Below are positions 27,465 to 34,792 of a DNA stretch of 47,897 bases, piece by piece. Origin of the DNA: Cardiobacteriaceae bacterium. Lineage in GTDB: Bacteria; Pseudomonadota; Gammaproteobacteria; Cardiobacteriales; Cardiobacteriaceae. The stretch covers positions 1-47,897 of the forward strand of contig JAGBJT010000050.1 of assembly GCA_017934275.1 (NCBI GenBank). Direction: 5' to 3'. Positions within the stretch are counted from its first letter, which is position 1; every line of letters starts with the position of its first letter. Made by a program: the position numbers and the translations under genes. The notes below the pieces were generated by a model, which worked only from the letters and a program-made list of their open reading frames with translations, ran no database searches and was not told the DNA's origin.

Positions 27465-27610
27465 CCTAGCAATTTTTGTTGGGCGTTTTTTATTAAGCGT
27501 CAAAAGGAATATTTATTTTGAGAAAAATACTTGTCAGCTTGTTATCGTTATTTTTTTGTAAATAGTGTTTTTGCAGATGCAAGAATTATCACAATTGAAA
27601 TATAGGCATA
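27465..27610 (+). pseudogene. Relic of a third copy of the secreted toxin-like gene
   Basis: It begins with the same leader hairpin as the two full copies (CGCCTAGCAATTTTT...GGGCGTTTTTT, about 27463-27492), then AAGCGTCAAAAGGAA, then a signal peptide-like frame from TTG 27517 (RKILVSLLSLFF) which after one shifted base reads VNSVFADARIITIE before a stop. Compare SDNGIITVQE in the intact copy. Only the first 30 codons or so survive. Confidence 0.6.
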
Positions 27611-27671
27611 TCCAAAAATAAAAAAATAGTTTTTCACAAAAAACAGTGCAAATATTTTTATTTACGACTAT

Positions 27672-27778
27672 TATAGTCGTTACAGTTCAAAATAATACTG
27701 CGTTAGCTTCGCCTCGCCGTATTCTAGATGCTGTCTTCGGCTCGCTGCCTTGTCTTATTTTGAAGTGAAACGACTATA
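27672..27778 (-). mobile_element. Correia-like miniature element, copy 4, at the 3' end of holA
   Basis: 107 bp with ends TATAGTCG / CGACTATA. Removing it with one TA restores a holA end reading LLRAEANSRK then TAA. It therefore replaced the last four codons of holA with element-encoded sequence. Confidence 0.92.
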
Positions 27779-28785
27779 GCTTCTGCCCGCAAGAGGCAAT
27801 ATTGCCGTAAAGTTTGCCAAGCATTTCCTGCCGCTGCACCTTTGCTGATACGGTCGATTTTGGCTGATAAATGCAGGGTGGCGATTGCTAGTTGCGGTGT
27901 CCATTTTGCAAGATTGCTAATAAAAACCGCTTGCCGACGGTAATAAATCGGTGGAGTGGCGGATTGGAAAATATTCTGCCGTTCATTTTGCGGTCGCGAC
28001 AAAAGTTGCAAAATTGTGTTCATTTGTGTGCGTATTTGCCAATTGATGAGCTCCAAAATGCCCTTATCGCTTGCCTCGAGCTTTTCCGCAACTCGGTAGC
28101 AGCTAATCCAATCGGTGGCAATCAAAGCGTTGGCAAAATCCTGCGCACCGAAACGGGCAAAATCGGAAAGCCGTTCTTTAATTTCCTGTTCGTTCAAGCT
28201 GTCTTTATGGTCGGGATATTGCCGCAGACGGTTAATTGATTGTTGGGCAGCAAGCAAATTACCTTCGTGATAATCAAGAAATTTTTCATATGCGCTGGAA
28301 GTAAGCGAAATTCCAGCTTTTTTGAGGCGTTTTTGTATTTGAAATTCATACTCTTCTTGGTTTAATGTATGACTTCGTAATTCAAGAACGCCTGAAATTT
28401 TGCTTTCCTTTTCCAAATTTGCTAATTGGATAATCAAAATAATATCGGCTGAATTTTTTTTGCTAATGTTTTCAATGATGTTGGTCGCGTTTTTGTCGAG
28501 AGTTTTTTGACCGCCAACAAATTCGATTAAGCGTTTGTCGGCAAAAAGGGAAGGGGTTTCGTATTCAAGTTGCAGTTCGCGCCAGCTTGCGGCGGCGGTA
28601 TTTGCACGGTCGGGAGCATCGATGCGGCGGCGTTCGCTGTAACCTTCGGCGAGAGCTTTTTTGCGCAAAGCGTCGGCATTTTCCTGATTGATGAGAATTT
28701 CCTCTCCGCTAATGATGGAAATTTTTGGCAGAGGATTTTTATTGATGAATTCAACGGCATTTTGAGCATTAACTTTTGTATTCAT
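27724..28785 (-). CDS. holA: DNA polymerase III delta subunit with element-encoded C-terminus
   Basis: 353 residues, close to the family's usual 340. HolA opens the beta clamp in the clamp loader complex. Visible family features are the N-terminal ISGEEILINQENADALRK, the SLFADKRLIEF segment (about 75-85), DFANALIATDWISCYRVAEKL, and the C-terminal domain ILELINWQIRTQMNTILQLL ... ATLHLSAKIDRISKGAA. The final 17 residues (IVVSLQNKTRQRAEDSI) are read from the miniature element. Downstream of lptG on the same strand with a 33-base gap. Confidence 0.93.
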   Translation of the reverse strand: MNTKVNAQNAVEFINKNPLPKISIISGEEILINQENADALRKKALAEGYSERRRIDAPDRANTAAASWRELQLEYETPSLFADKRLIEFVGGQKTLDKNATNIIENISKKNSADIILIIQLANLEKESKISGVLELRSHTLNQEEYEFQIQKRLKKAGISLTSSAYEKFLDYHEGNLLAAQQSINRLRQYPDHKDSLNEQEIKERLSDFARFGAQDFANALIATDWISCYRVAEKLEASDKGILELINWQIRTQMNTILQLLSRPQNERQNIFQSATPPIYYRRQAVFISNLAKWTPQLAIATLHLSAKIDRISKGAAAGNAWQTLRQYCLLRAEAIVVSLQNKTRQRAEDSI

Positions 28786-28818
28786 ATTGCTTTACAAAAT
28801 ATTGTATATGTGTTATTT

Positions 28819-29871
28819 TTAACTACGCATTAAGATAAAAAGCGGTGGAATTCCGAGTAGTATATTCGGTAAAAGTGCTCCGATTAGCGGTGGAAAATTT
28901 AGCAAAATCGCTAAACTGGAAATTATTCCCTGAATGATGTAATACAAAGTACCAAGCACTATACCAATTAGTAAACGGCTACCGTTAGTTCCGCGGCTGG
29001 TTTTGAAGACAAAGGGTAGCGCGAGTAATAACATTGTCAGCGCGGATATCGGTAAAAATATTCTTTGCCAAAGTTCAAGACTTTCCTTTTGATGCGGCAG
29101 AGAATTGCTTTTGAGAAAATTATTTAGAGCGAGAAGTTCGGAGATAGTGCCAGAATTCTTTTTCGCCGCAATTTGATATAAATTTTCAGGTGTTGCAGTA
29201 GTTTGCCAATACTGTTCTGTGGGAATTTGTATAATTTTTTCTGGTGTAAAAGTCCATTTTTGCGGTTTTTCTAATATCCAAGAGTTATTATTAAATATTG
29301 CTTTTTCGGCAGTTTGTATTTCAATCGTATTATTTTGTCGGCGGTAAAAATGCAAATTATTGAGGCTACCGTCCGATGAAAGTGATGCAATGTGTATCAA
29401 TTGTTGGTTTTTGTCATTAAACCATAAACCGTTACTGTAAGCGGTTTGCGTTGTTTTACCGAGGGCAAAATTACGGATTTCTTCGCTTTTTTGGGAACTT
29501 TGCGGCGAAATAAATTCCGCAATTGCAATTAAAAGACAGCCGAAAACCAGCGCAAGAAAAATTCCCGAACGGACAATTCGCAGCCGCGACATTCCAGCAG
29601 TTTGTGCGACAATGAGCTCCTGTTGTGTTGCAAGTTGTCCGAGAGACAAAATGCTACCGACCAAAATCGCGGCGGGAGTGAATTCGATTATGCGCTCTGG
29701 TAATTGAAAAAATAGCACTGTTAGCATCACTGTTAGTGTGTAATTTCCCTCACCTACGCTGGAAATTTCTTCACCACTTTGCACTAAAAAATCTATTGTT
29801 AATAGAAAAATTAAGGCAATTATCGTGCCTGAAAATATGTTACTTAAAAGGTAACGGTCAAATTTTGGCAT
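28819..29871 (-). CDS. lptG: Lipopolysaccharide export permease LptG (LptF/LptG family)
   Basis: 350 residues with the six-helix LptF/G layout: two or three helices at the N-terminus (TIIALIFLLTIDFLV, IIEFTPAAILVGSILSLGQLA), a periplasmic jellyroll domain (about 125-255) and three C-terminal helices ending PNILLGIPPLFILMRS. The conserved cytoplasmic segment QELIVAQTAGMSRLRIV contacts the LptB ATPase. It extracts LPS from the inner membrane. lptF is not in the window. Forms a likely operon with holA. Confidence 0.9.
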   Translation of the reverse strand: MPKFDRYLLSNIFSGTIIALIFLLTIDFLVQSGEEISSVGEGNYTLTVMLTVLFFQLPERIIEFTPAAILVGSILSLGQLATQQELIVAQTAGMSRLRIVRSGIFLALVFGCLLIAIAEFISPQSSQKSEEIRNFALGKTTQTAYSNGLWFNDKNQQLIHIASLSSDGSLNNLHFYRRQNNTIEIQTAEKAIFNNNSWILEKPQKWTFTPEKIIQIPTEQYWQTTATPENLYQIAAKKNSGTISELLALNNFLKSNSLPHQKESLELWQRIFLPISALTMLLLALPFVFKTSRGTNGSRLLIGIVLGTLYYIIQGIISSLAILLNFPPLIGALLPNILLGIPPLFILMRS

Positions 29872-29953
29872 TTGTGTTCCTAAAAAATATTTGCTATTCT
29901 TATTCTGTTTAAGTAAAAATTATACCCTAACCGCTATTTATCAGGAGATATTT

Positions 29954-30253
29954 ATGTCATTCACAATTGAATTAGATACGAAATTACAAGAACAAGCTTT
30001 TGCGGTAATTGAGCAGTATGGTATAACTCCGACTGAATTGATAAAGTCGTTTTTTAGTCAAATTATTAGTTCGAATCAGCTTAACTTTGAATATCCGCAA
30101 GAAAGCACTGAATGTCCGTTGTGCGCTGGTAGGGAATATAACGAGGAGACGGTGCGGTCGTTGCTGGCAATGGACGAGGAAATGAAGACCGCTAAACGCT
30201 ACGACACGGTAGAAGAAATGATGCAGGATATTCTCGGAGAAGTTAATGGCTAA
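29954..30253 (+). CDS. RelB/DinJ-type antitoxin
   Basis: 99 residues from ATG 29954, preceded by CAGGAGATATTT; the upstream in-frame Met is not used. The N-terminal ribbon-helix-helix (MSFTIELDTKLQEQAFAVIEQYGITPTEL) is typical of the RelB/DinJ family and binds the operon promoter, while the acidic C-terminus neutralises the toxin. CPLC in the middle is unusual. It overlaps the toxin gene by 8 bases. Confidence 0.85.
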   Translation: MSFTIELDTKLQEQAFAVIEQYGITPTELIKSFFSQIISSNQLNFEYPQESTECPLCAGREYNEETVRSLLAMDEEMKTAKRYDTVEEMMQDILGEVNG

Positions 30254-30515
30254 ACTCAAAATTGTTGCCAGTGCGCAATTCCGTCGAGATGTTAAGAAAC
30301 AGATTTCTGCACTGTTAACTAGTGAATGGGCGGAAATAATTTATTGTTTGATCAATGGCTTGCAACTTGAACAGAAATATCACGATCATCAATTAACTGG
30401 GAATTTGAAGAATTTTCGCGAATGTCATATCAAACCAGATTTATTGCTGATTTACCGTATAGATGGCAATGAGTTGTTGTTATATCGCATCGGTTCGCAT
30501 TCGGAAGTTTTTTAG
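30246..30515 (+). CDS. YafQ/RelE-family mRNA interferase toxin
   Basis: 89 residues. The C-terminal half has the YafQ pattern: LTGNLKNFRECHIKPDLLLIYRI and LLLYRIGSHSEVF, with the conserved His in GSHSE(V/L)F. YafQ-type toxins cut mRNA in the ribosomal A site. It starts inside the antitoxin gene (ATGGCTAA overlap), so the two are translated together. Intact in length and motifs. Confidence 0.88.
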   Translation: MAKLKIVASAQFRRDVKKQISALLTSEWAEIIYCLINGLQLEQKYHDHQLTGNLKNFRECHIKPDLLLIYRIDGNELLLYRIGSHSEVF

Positions 30516-30568
30516 CCTTTGCTATAAATAAATGGTTATAAGAAAAGTTCAGTATTAGTCTTGTTTGT

Positions 30569-30766
30569 TTATAATTCAGTATTTTCATCTTCTTCGCTGT
30601 CTTTTTCCGCTAGGTAATCAAAAGATAACGGTAAAACTCTGGTTTCGGCAATTTGGCGGAACAGAAGTTTTATCACCTGCGCAGGAGTTAAACCATAACT
30701 TTCAATAATCGGGAATGCTTTATTTTTCAATTCTTCATCGATGCGGACGCTGTAATTGATAGCTAT
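30569..30766 (-). pseudogene. Orphan RelB/DinJ-type antitoxin gene with lost start codon
   Basis: Minus-strand frame of 65 residues: IAINYSVRIDEELKNKAF, PIIESYGLTPAQVIKLLF, then an acidic tail EKDSEEDENTEL. It parallels the antitoxin at 29954 (AFAVIEQYGITPTELIKSFF). AGGAG lies six bases before ATA-GCT-ATC, where ATG-GCT-ATC would be expected, so a G to A change likely removed the start. No toxin gene follows it. ATA or a nearby codon might still support weak initiation. Confidence 0.7.
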
Positions 30767-30851
30767 AATTTTCTCCTAAATTTTTGTAAAATTAACTGCA
30801 AATGAGCTGCAATCATATCGCATTTGTGCTATGTTTATTCTTAAACATTGA

Positions 30852-30888
30852 AAATAAAAAACCGCCGTATTTTGTGGCGGTTTTTTTA
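30852..30888. terminator. Bidirectional terminator
   Basis: ACCGCC/GGCGGT stem (30861-30881) with A-run before and T-run after, placed at the 3' end of the minus-strand immunity gene. Confidence 0.85.
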
Positions 30889-30889
30889 T

Positions 30890-31336
30890 TTAATCCTCTT
30901 CATATGACCAATGCCCTGACACGATTATTGTAACGACACGCCCATAATGTGTCCAAACCTGTGCACCAATTTCTTCGAACTCATATACATATTCAGGCGG
31001 TTCATTCTCATGAAAATCTCTGACATCTACTTCTCCGACATAATCTGATTCAGTGATTTTTTTAAACTCATCTATCGTTAATCCAATTAAGTTAATGTTT
31101 TTATAAATCAGTTCGTTATAGCAAAAGACTGTTCGGATTTTGCCATTAGTAACTTCAACAAAATGAGTATCTGAATTTATATCATCAATATAATTTTTTG
31201 AAAAATGATAATATTCATTGCCATACTCATCTGCTGGCTCATATTCATATTCAGATAAAATATTAAAATATTTTGTTACATCATCATCAAGTTGAAAAAT
31301 GCCAACTCGTTCAAATGGAATAAAAGTCATATACAT
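30890..31336 (-). CDS. Putative immunity protein, paralogue of 27017-27454
   Basis: 148 residues, acidic. It matches its paralogue at both ends and in the block GKIRTVFCY, IGLTIDEFK and ITESDYVGE, with clear divergence in residues 28-55 (SEYEYEPADEYGNEYYHFSK) and near 105-118. It starts 1 base after the stop of the upstream toxin-like pseudogene. Because that partner has a nonsense codon, this is now an orphan immunity gene and may still protect from the matching toxin. Confidence 0.6.
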   Translation of the reverse strand: MYMTFIPFERVGIFQLDDDVTKYFNILSEYEYEPADEYGNEYYHFSKNYIDDINSDTHFVEVTNGKIRTVFCYNELIYKNINLIGLTIDEFKKITESDYVGEVDVRDFHENEPPEYVYEFEEIGAQVWTHYGRVVTIIVSGHWSYEED

Positions 31337-31337
31337 A

Positions 31338-32108
31338 TTATTTACCTTTCATGCTGTGATTTTCACCATTTTGTTTATCTTTGGCAGTTCTTTTGATGTT
31401 CCTTATTTTTGTTGCTATTTGTTTTTTCTCCGCACGGCTTAACCCACCTCTATCAAGTTTTTCCTGTAATTTCGCGATATCTTTTTCTGCTTTTTCTAAT
31501 GCTCTACCTCCATCTCCGTGCTGTTCATTTTTTGAACTATCGCTTGCTTTTCTTCCACCTACACTGCTGCTATTGCTTTGACTGTTAGTATTAAAAACCC
31601 AAGTTGTATTGGTAATATTTTTACCATTTTGCGTATTATTTTTTATATTATCTAATTCTGATAATGCCGCATCAAAATCTTCTTTTTCTATACTATTTTT
31701 GATTTTTTCTTCTACCGCACGCTCTAATGCAGCAATTTCTAATGCGGTTAAAATTTTATCTACATCTTGCGAAAGTATGGCGGTTCGAAGTGCGGTTATC
31801 GTGCTTGGTTCGCCAGCAGCTCTGGTTTCATATTTTGCACTATTTGTGATATTTTCTTCTACTGTTTTGTTGCAAAATTTACGGATTATTTCTTGATTTT
31901 CTTCTCTTTGCGCTAAAATTTCACCGTAAGAAAGCGCGCGTAAATTACCATCTTCACGGATAAAAATTTGCTTATTCGGATTATTTAATAATTCCAGATT
32001 TTTATGCGCTATTTGACAGCGTTCTTAGACTGTAATTATTCCGTTATCAGAATAACAATTCACCGCCAAAAGTACGGTAAATAAAACTAAAAGTATTTTT
32101 TTGAACAT
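31338..32108 (-). pseudogene. Second copy of the secreted toxin-like gene, one nonsense mutation
   Basis: Exactly the same length as the copy at 26245 (771 bases). Reading MFKKILLVLFTVLLAVNCYS, it meets TAA at 32035-32037 where the other copy has CAA (ACAGTCTAAGAACGC against ACAGTCCAAGAACGC), a single C to T change in codon 25. The rest is open to the end. The body is nearly identical to the other copy, but the tip differs (LSRAEKKQIATKIRNIKRTA ... NGENHSMKGK). Confidence 0.85.
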
Positions 32109-32241
32109 AATTTTCTTTTGATGCTTGAATAAAAATAACGCCCAGCAAAAAATGCCAAGCGTTATTTATTTTATGAGAATTTTGATGTAAATGCAAATTT
32201 CTATCATTTAGACAAATTATCGCTGCTTTGGAATATTGTTT

Positions 32242-33453
32242 TTAGTTTATTTTAGAAAGCAAATAATCGATAATTTTTTCGGCAATATCAATTTTTGTTG
32301 CTGCATTGAAAGTTCGTTCATCATTTTTGCTAATTACCGCGATTTCATTTAATTCTCCGCCGAAGGGGAATTGGCTTACATCATTTGCGCAGATGAAATC
32401 CAAGTTTTTCTTTGCTAATTTTTCTCTGGCGTAGTTTTTGAGATTTTCCGTTTCAGCCGCAAAACCGACGACTAGTTTGGGGCGTTTGTCGGCTGGCAAT
32501 TTGGCAATCGTTGCAACAATATCGGGATTTTCGATTAGTTCTAAATGAAGCGCGCCGTCTCGTTCTTTTTTATGTTTTTGGCTTAAAACTTGTTTTGGGC
32601 GGTAATCGGCAACGGCGGCGGTGGCGATAAAAATATCCGTGTCTTTTGCGATGTTTAATGCCGCATCAAGCATTTTTTCTGCTGTTTCGCTGGGAAATAT
32701 TTGGCAATTTTCGGGCGGAACTTGTTCGCAATAGGCTTTTATTAAATTGACTTTGAGACCGCGTTTTAATGCCGCCTCTGCGAGTGCAAATCCCATTTTT
32801 CCGCTGCTACGGTTAGAAATAAACCGCACGGGGTCGATGTTTTCCCGTGTTGCTCCGACGGTAATGGTTACGGTTAGCGGTTTCGGAGATGGTGGATTTA
32901 ACGGTTTTGATATTCCCAATATTTCAAAGACTTTTTGGGCGATTTTTTCGGGTTCTTGCATTCTGCCGATTGCGTTTTCACCGCAGGCAAGTTCGCCAGA
33001 TTGGCTTTCTAATATGTAATGTCCGCGCTCTTTTAGTTTTCGAAAATTTTCCTGTGTCGCTGGGTGCAGGAGCATTTTGCTATTCATTGCAGGCGCGAGA
33101 ATAACGGGAATATCGTTGGCTGCGAGGTAAAGAGTAGAAATTAAGTCGTCGGCAATGCCCGAAGCAAATTTGGCAGCTAAATTTGCGGTAGTCGGTGCGA
33201 TGATGAGGCAATCTGCCCAGCGAGCTAGTTCAATATGGCTCATCGCTGCTTCTGCTTGCTGGTCAAATAAATTACGGCGCACGGGCTCGCCACTCAATGC
33301 TTGCAGAGTTTGTGCGGTGATGAATTCTTCGGCGCTTTTGGTTAGCACGCATCTAACCGATATTCCCTGTTTTTTGAATATTCGCACTAAATTTGCTGAT
33401 TTATAAGCTGCGATACTGCCGCCGATGCCAAGCAGAATTTTTTTTGAAGACAT
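32242..33453 (-). CDS. coaBC: Bifunctional phosphopantothenoylcysteine decarboxylase / phosphopantothenate-cysteine ligase
   Basis: 403 residues. The N-terminal CoaC flavoprotein domain shows GIGGSIAAYKSANLVR, the active-site His in MSHIELARWAD (about 75), PAMNSKM and the Cys loop GELACGENAIGRM. The C-terminal CoaB domain (from about 190) shows ITVGATRENIDPVRFISNRS, SGKMGFALA, the CTP-site AAVADYRPK and KHKKERD. It carries out two steps of coenzyme A synthesis. Monocistronic and divergent from the response regulator gene. Confidence 0.97.
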   Translation of the reverse strand: MSSKKILLGIGGSIAAYKSANLVRIFKKQGISVRCVLTKSAEEFITAQTLQALSGEPVRRNLFDQQAEAAMSHIELARWADCLIIAPTTANLAAKFASGIADDLISTLYLAANDIPVILAPAMNSKMLLHPATQENFRKLKERGHYILESQSGELACGENAIGRMQEPEKIAQKVFEILGISKPLNPPSPKPLTVTITVGATRENIDPVRFISNRSSGKMGFALAEAALKRGLKVNLIKAYCEQVPPENCQIFPSETAEKMLDAALNIAKDTDIFIATAAVADYRPKQVLSQKHKKERDGALHLELIENPDIVATIAKLPADKRPKLVVGFAAETENLKNYAREKLAKKNLDFICANDVSQFPFGGELNEIAVISKNDERTFNAATKIDIAEKIIDYLLSKIN

Positions 33454-33668
33454 TTATTTTTTCCGTTTTTTGTCGCTAAATGAATAAATGAGTAATGCGT
33501 TTGTAATGTGTTTGTAATAGTCTAAATATGCGATTAGAAAAATTGATAACAAATTTTGTCGAAATTGTTGCATAATTAGCGAGCTTTTCACCGAAGGTGG
33601 ATTTGAAAACTGAATTTACGGTGAAACGATTAGTTTTATTTTTCGAGTTTTTCAAGGATTAGAAAATT
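33454..33668. promoter_or_regulatory. Divergent coaBC / response regulator promoter region
   Basis: 215 bases without a gene. It holds a near-palindrome TAACAAATTTTGTC (about 33549) related to the GACA-N5-TGTC sites, and GCATAATTAG (about 33571) as a possible -10. No firm promoter assignment. Confidence 0.4.
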
Positions 33669-34577
33669 ATGTTCAAAACAGCTCTGGTTATCGATGATTC
33701 AAGATTGGCGCGGCTTACATTGAAGCGTCTCTTGACTTCGCAATATGGCATAAAAGTTTTTGAGGCAGAAGGTGTATTAGACGCAGAACATTGGGTAACG
33801 CAAAATGTTGAACCCGAGCTGATTTTTATGGATGTGATGATGCCTGAAATCGACGGTTTTGAAGGTCTTGCCAGAATGCGTAAAAATCCGAATACGGCTC
33901 ACATTCCAGTGGTTATGTATTCAGGTGATATTTCCGAAGAAGCCCGTAAAAAAGCTCGTGATAGCGGTGCGAATGGATATTTACCAAAACCAGTAGATGC
34001 GCAAAGATTAGAGCATTTGCTCAAAGCATTAAGTCAAAGTATTGCGGCAAGTTCTGCGCAAATTGCTGCCGAAGAAGAAGAAAAGAAAGCAAAACAACAA
34101 GCAGCGGAAGCAGCAAAACAAGCGCAATTCGATATGGAACATCAAGCAACCCAAGTCAATCGAGTTGCAGAGCAGCGGCATTTCGAAGCAGAACAAATGC
34201 GCCGACAAACTCAACCGAAAGTTACTCCGCAAGAAGTTCCAAAATTCACCACCGAATCAGAGCCGACTTTGGTTTTAGGTAGTGATATGCCAGTTCCACC
34301 GCAAGATCAAAAAGTTGTGGTTATCAATCAGACTACCAATCAAATTCCAGAAGAATTGCAACAGCGTTTGAGCGACTTGGAAGACAAGGTTAATCAAACT
34401 CGCTCTCAAAATAACAAGCAAAGAGAAATTGTTGCGGACATCGACCGTCAGCGTCGGGAAATTGGTGTTTTGCGGCAAGAAACTCAAAAAGTCAGCAGTG
34501 TTTCGCGTTTAGCGGTGATTTTGGCGGTTCTCGCGATTTTGATTGCTGCTGGTATCGCGGCTTACAGAATGTTTTAA
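33669..34577 (+). CDS. Membrane-anchored single-domain response regulator
   Basis: 302 residues. Residues 1-125 form a CheY-like receiver with acidic pair D9-D10, phospho-acceptor D55 in LIFMDVMMPEIDGF, S85 and K107 in YLPKPVD. Residues 128-165 are an Ala/Gln/Glu/Lys coiled coil, then a Pro/Thr linker, a second coiled coil (about 225-275), and one C-terminal transmembrane helix (LAVILAVLAILIAAGIAAY). There is no DNA-binding domain, and the C-terminal anchor is rare for a response regulator. It may be a PilG/PilH-like switch in a twitching or chemotaxis pathway. No sensor kinase is nearby. Terminator at 34608. Confidence 0.85.
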   Translation: MFKTALVIDDSRLARLTLKRLLTSQYGIKVFEAEGVLDAEHWVTQNVEPELIFMDVMMPEIDGFEGLARMRKNPNTAHIPVVMYSGDISEEARKKARDSGANGYLPKPVDAQRLEHLLKALSQSIAASSAQIAAEEEEKKAKQQAAEAAKQAQFDMEHQATQVNRVAEQRHFEAEQMRRQTQPKVTPQEVPKFTTESEPTLVLGSDMPVPPQDQKVVVINQTTNQIPEELQQRLSDLEDKVNQTRSQNNKQREIVADIDRQRREIGVLRQETQKVSSVSRLAVILAVLAILIAAGIAAYRMF

Positions 34578-34607
34578 TTGATTTGAAGTTTTCGTTTGTA
34601 GATTATT

Positions 34608-34634
34608 AACGCCGTGTTTTGCGGCGTTTTTTTT
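34608..34634 (+). terminator. Response regulator terminator
   Basis: AACGCCG-TGTTTTG-CGGCGTT followed by a long T-run. Confidence 0.92.
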
Positions 34635-34644
34635 TCTGACACGG

Positions 34645-34750
34645 TATAGTTGTTCCATTTCAAAATAATACTGCGGAAGCTTCCTCGCCGTATTCTAGAT
34701 ACAGTCTTTAAGCTCGCTGCCTTGTCTTATTTTGAACTGAAACGACTATA
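34645..34750 (-). mobile_element. Correia-like miniature element, copy 5
   Basis: 106 bp between the response regulator terminator and the next gene; one end reads TATAGTTG, a one-base change. The element ends 42 bases before the ATG at 34793, so it forms most of that gene's upstream region. Confidence 0.88.
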
Positions 34751-34792
34751 AAAACATAAGGCATCTGAAATAACAATTTGAAGGAAATCAAA

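Larger units (their letters stand above)
30890..32200 (-). repeat. Right arm of the inverted duplication
   Basis: Reverse-complement counterpart of 26151-27454, including the AAATTTGCATTTAC start, the AATAACGC/GCGTTATT hairpin (about 32130-32165), the pseudogene at 31338 and the immunity gene at 30890. Confidence 0.85.
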
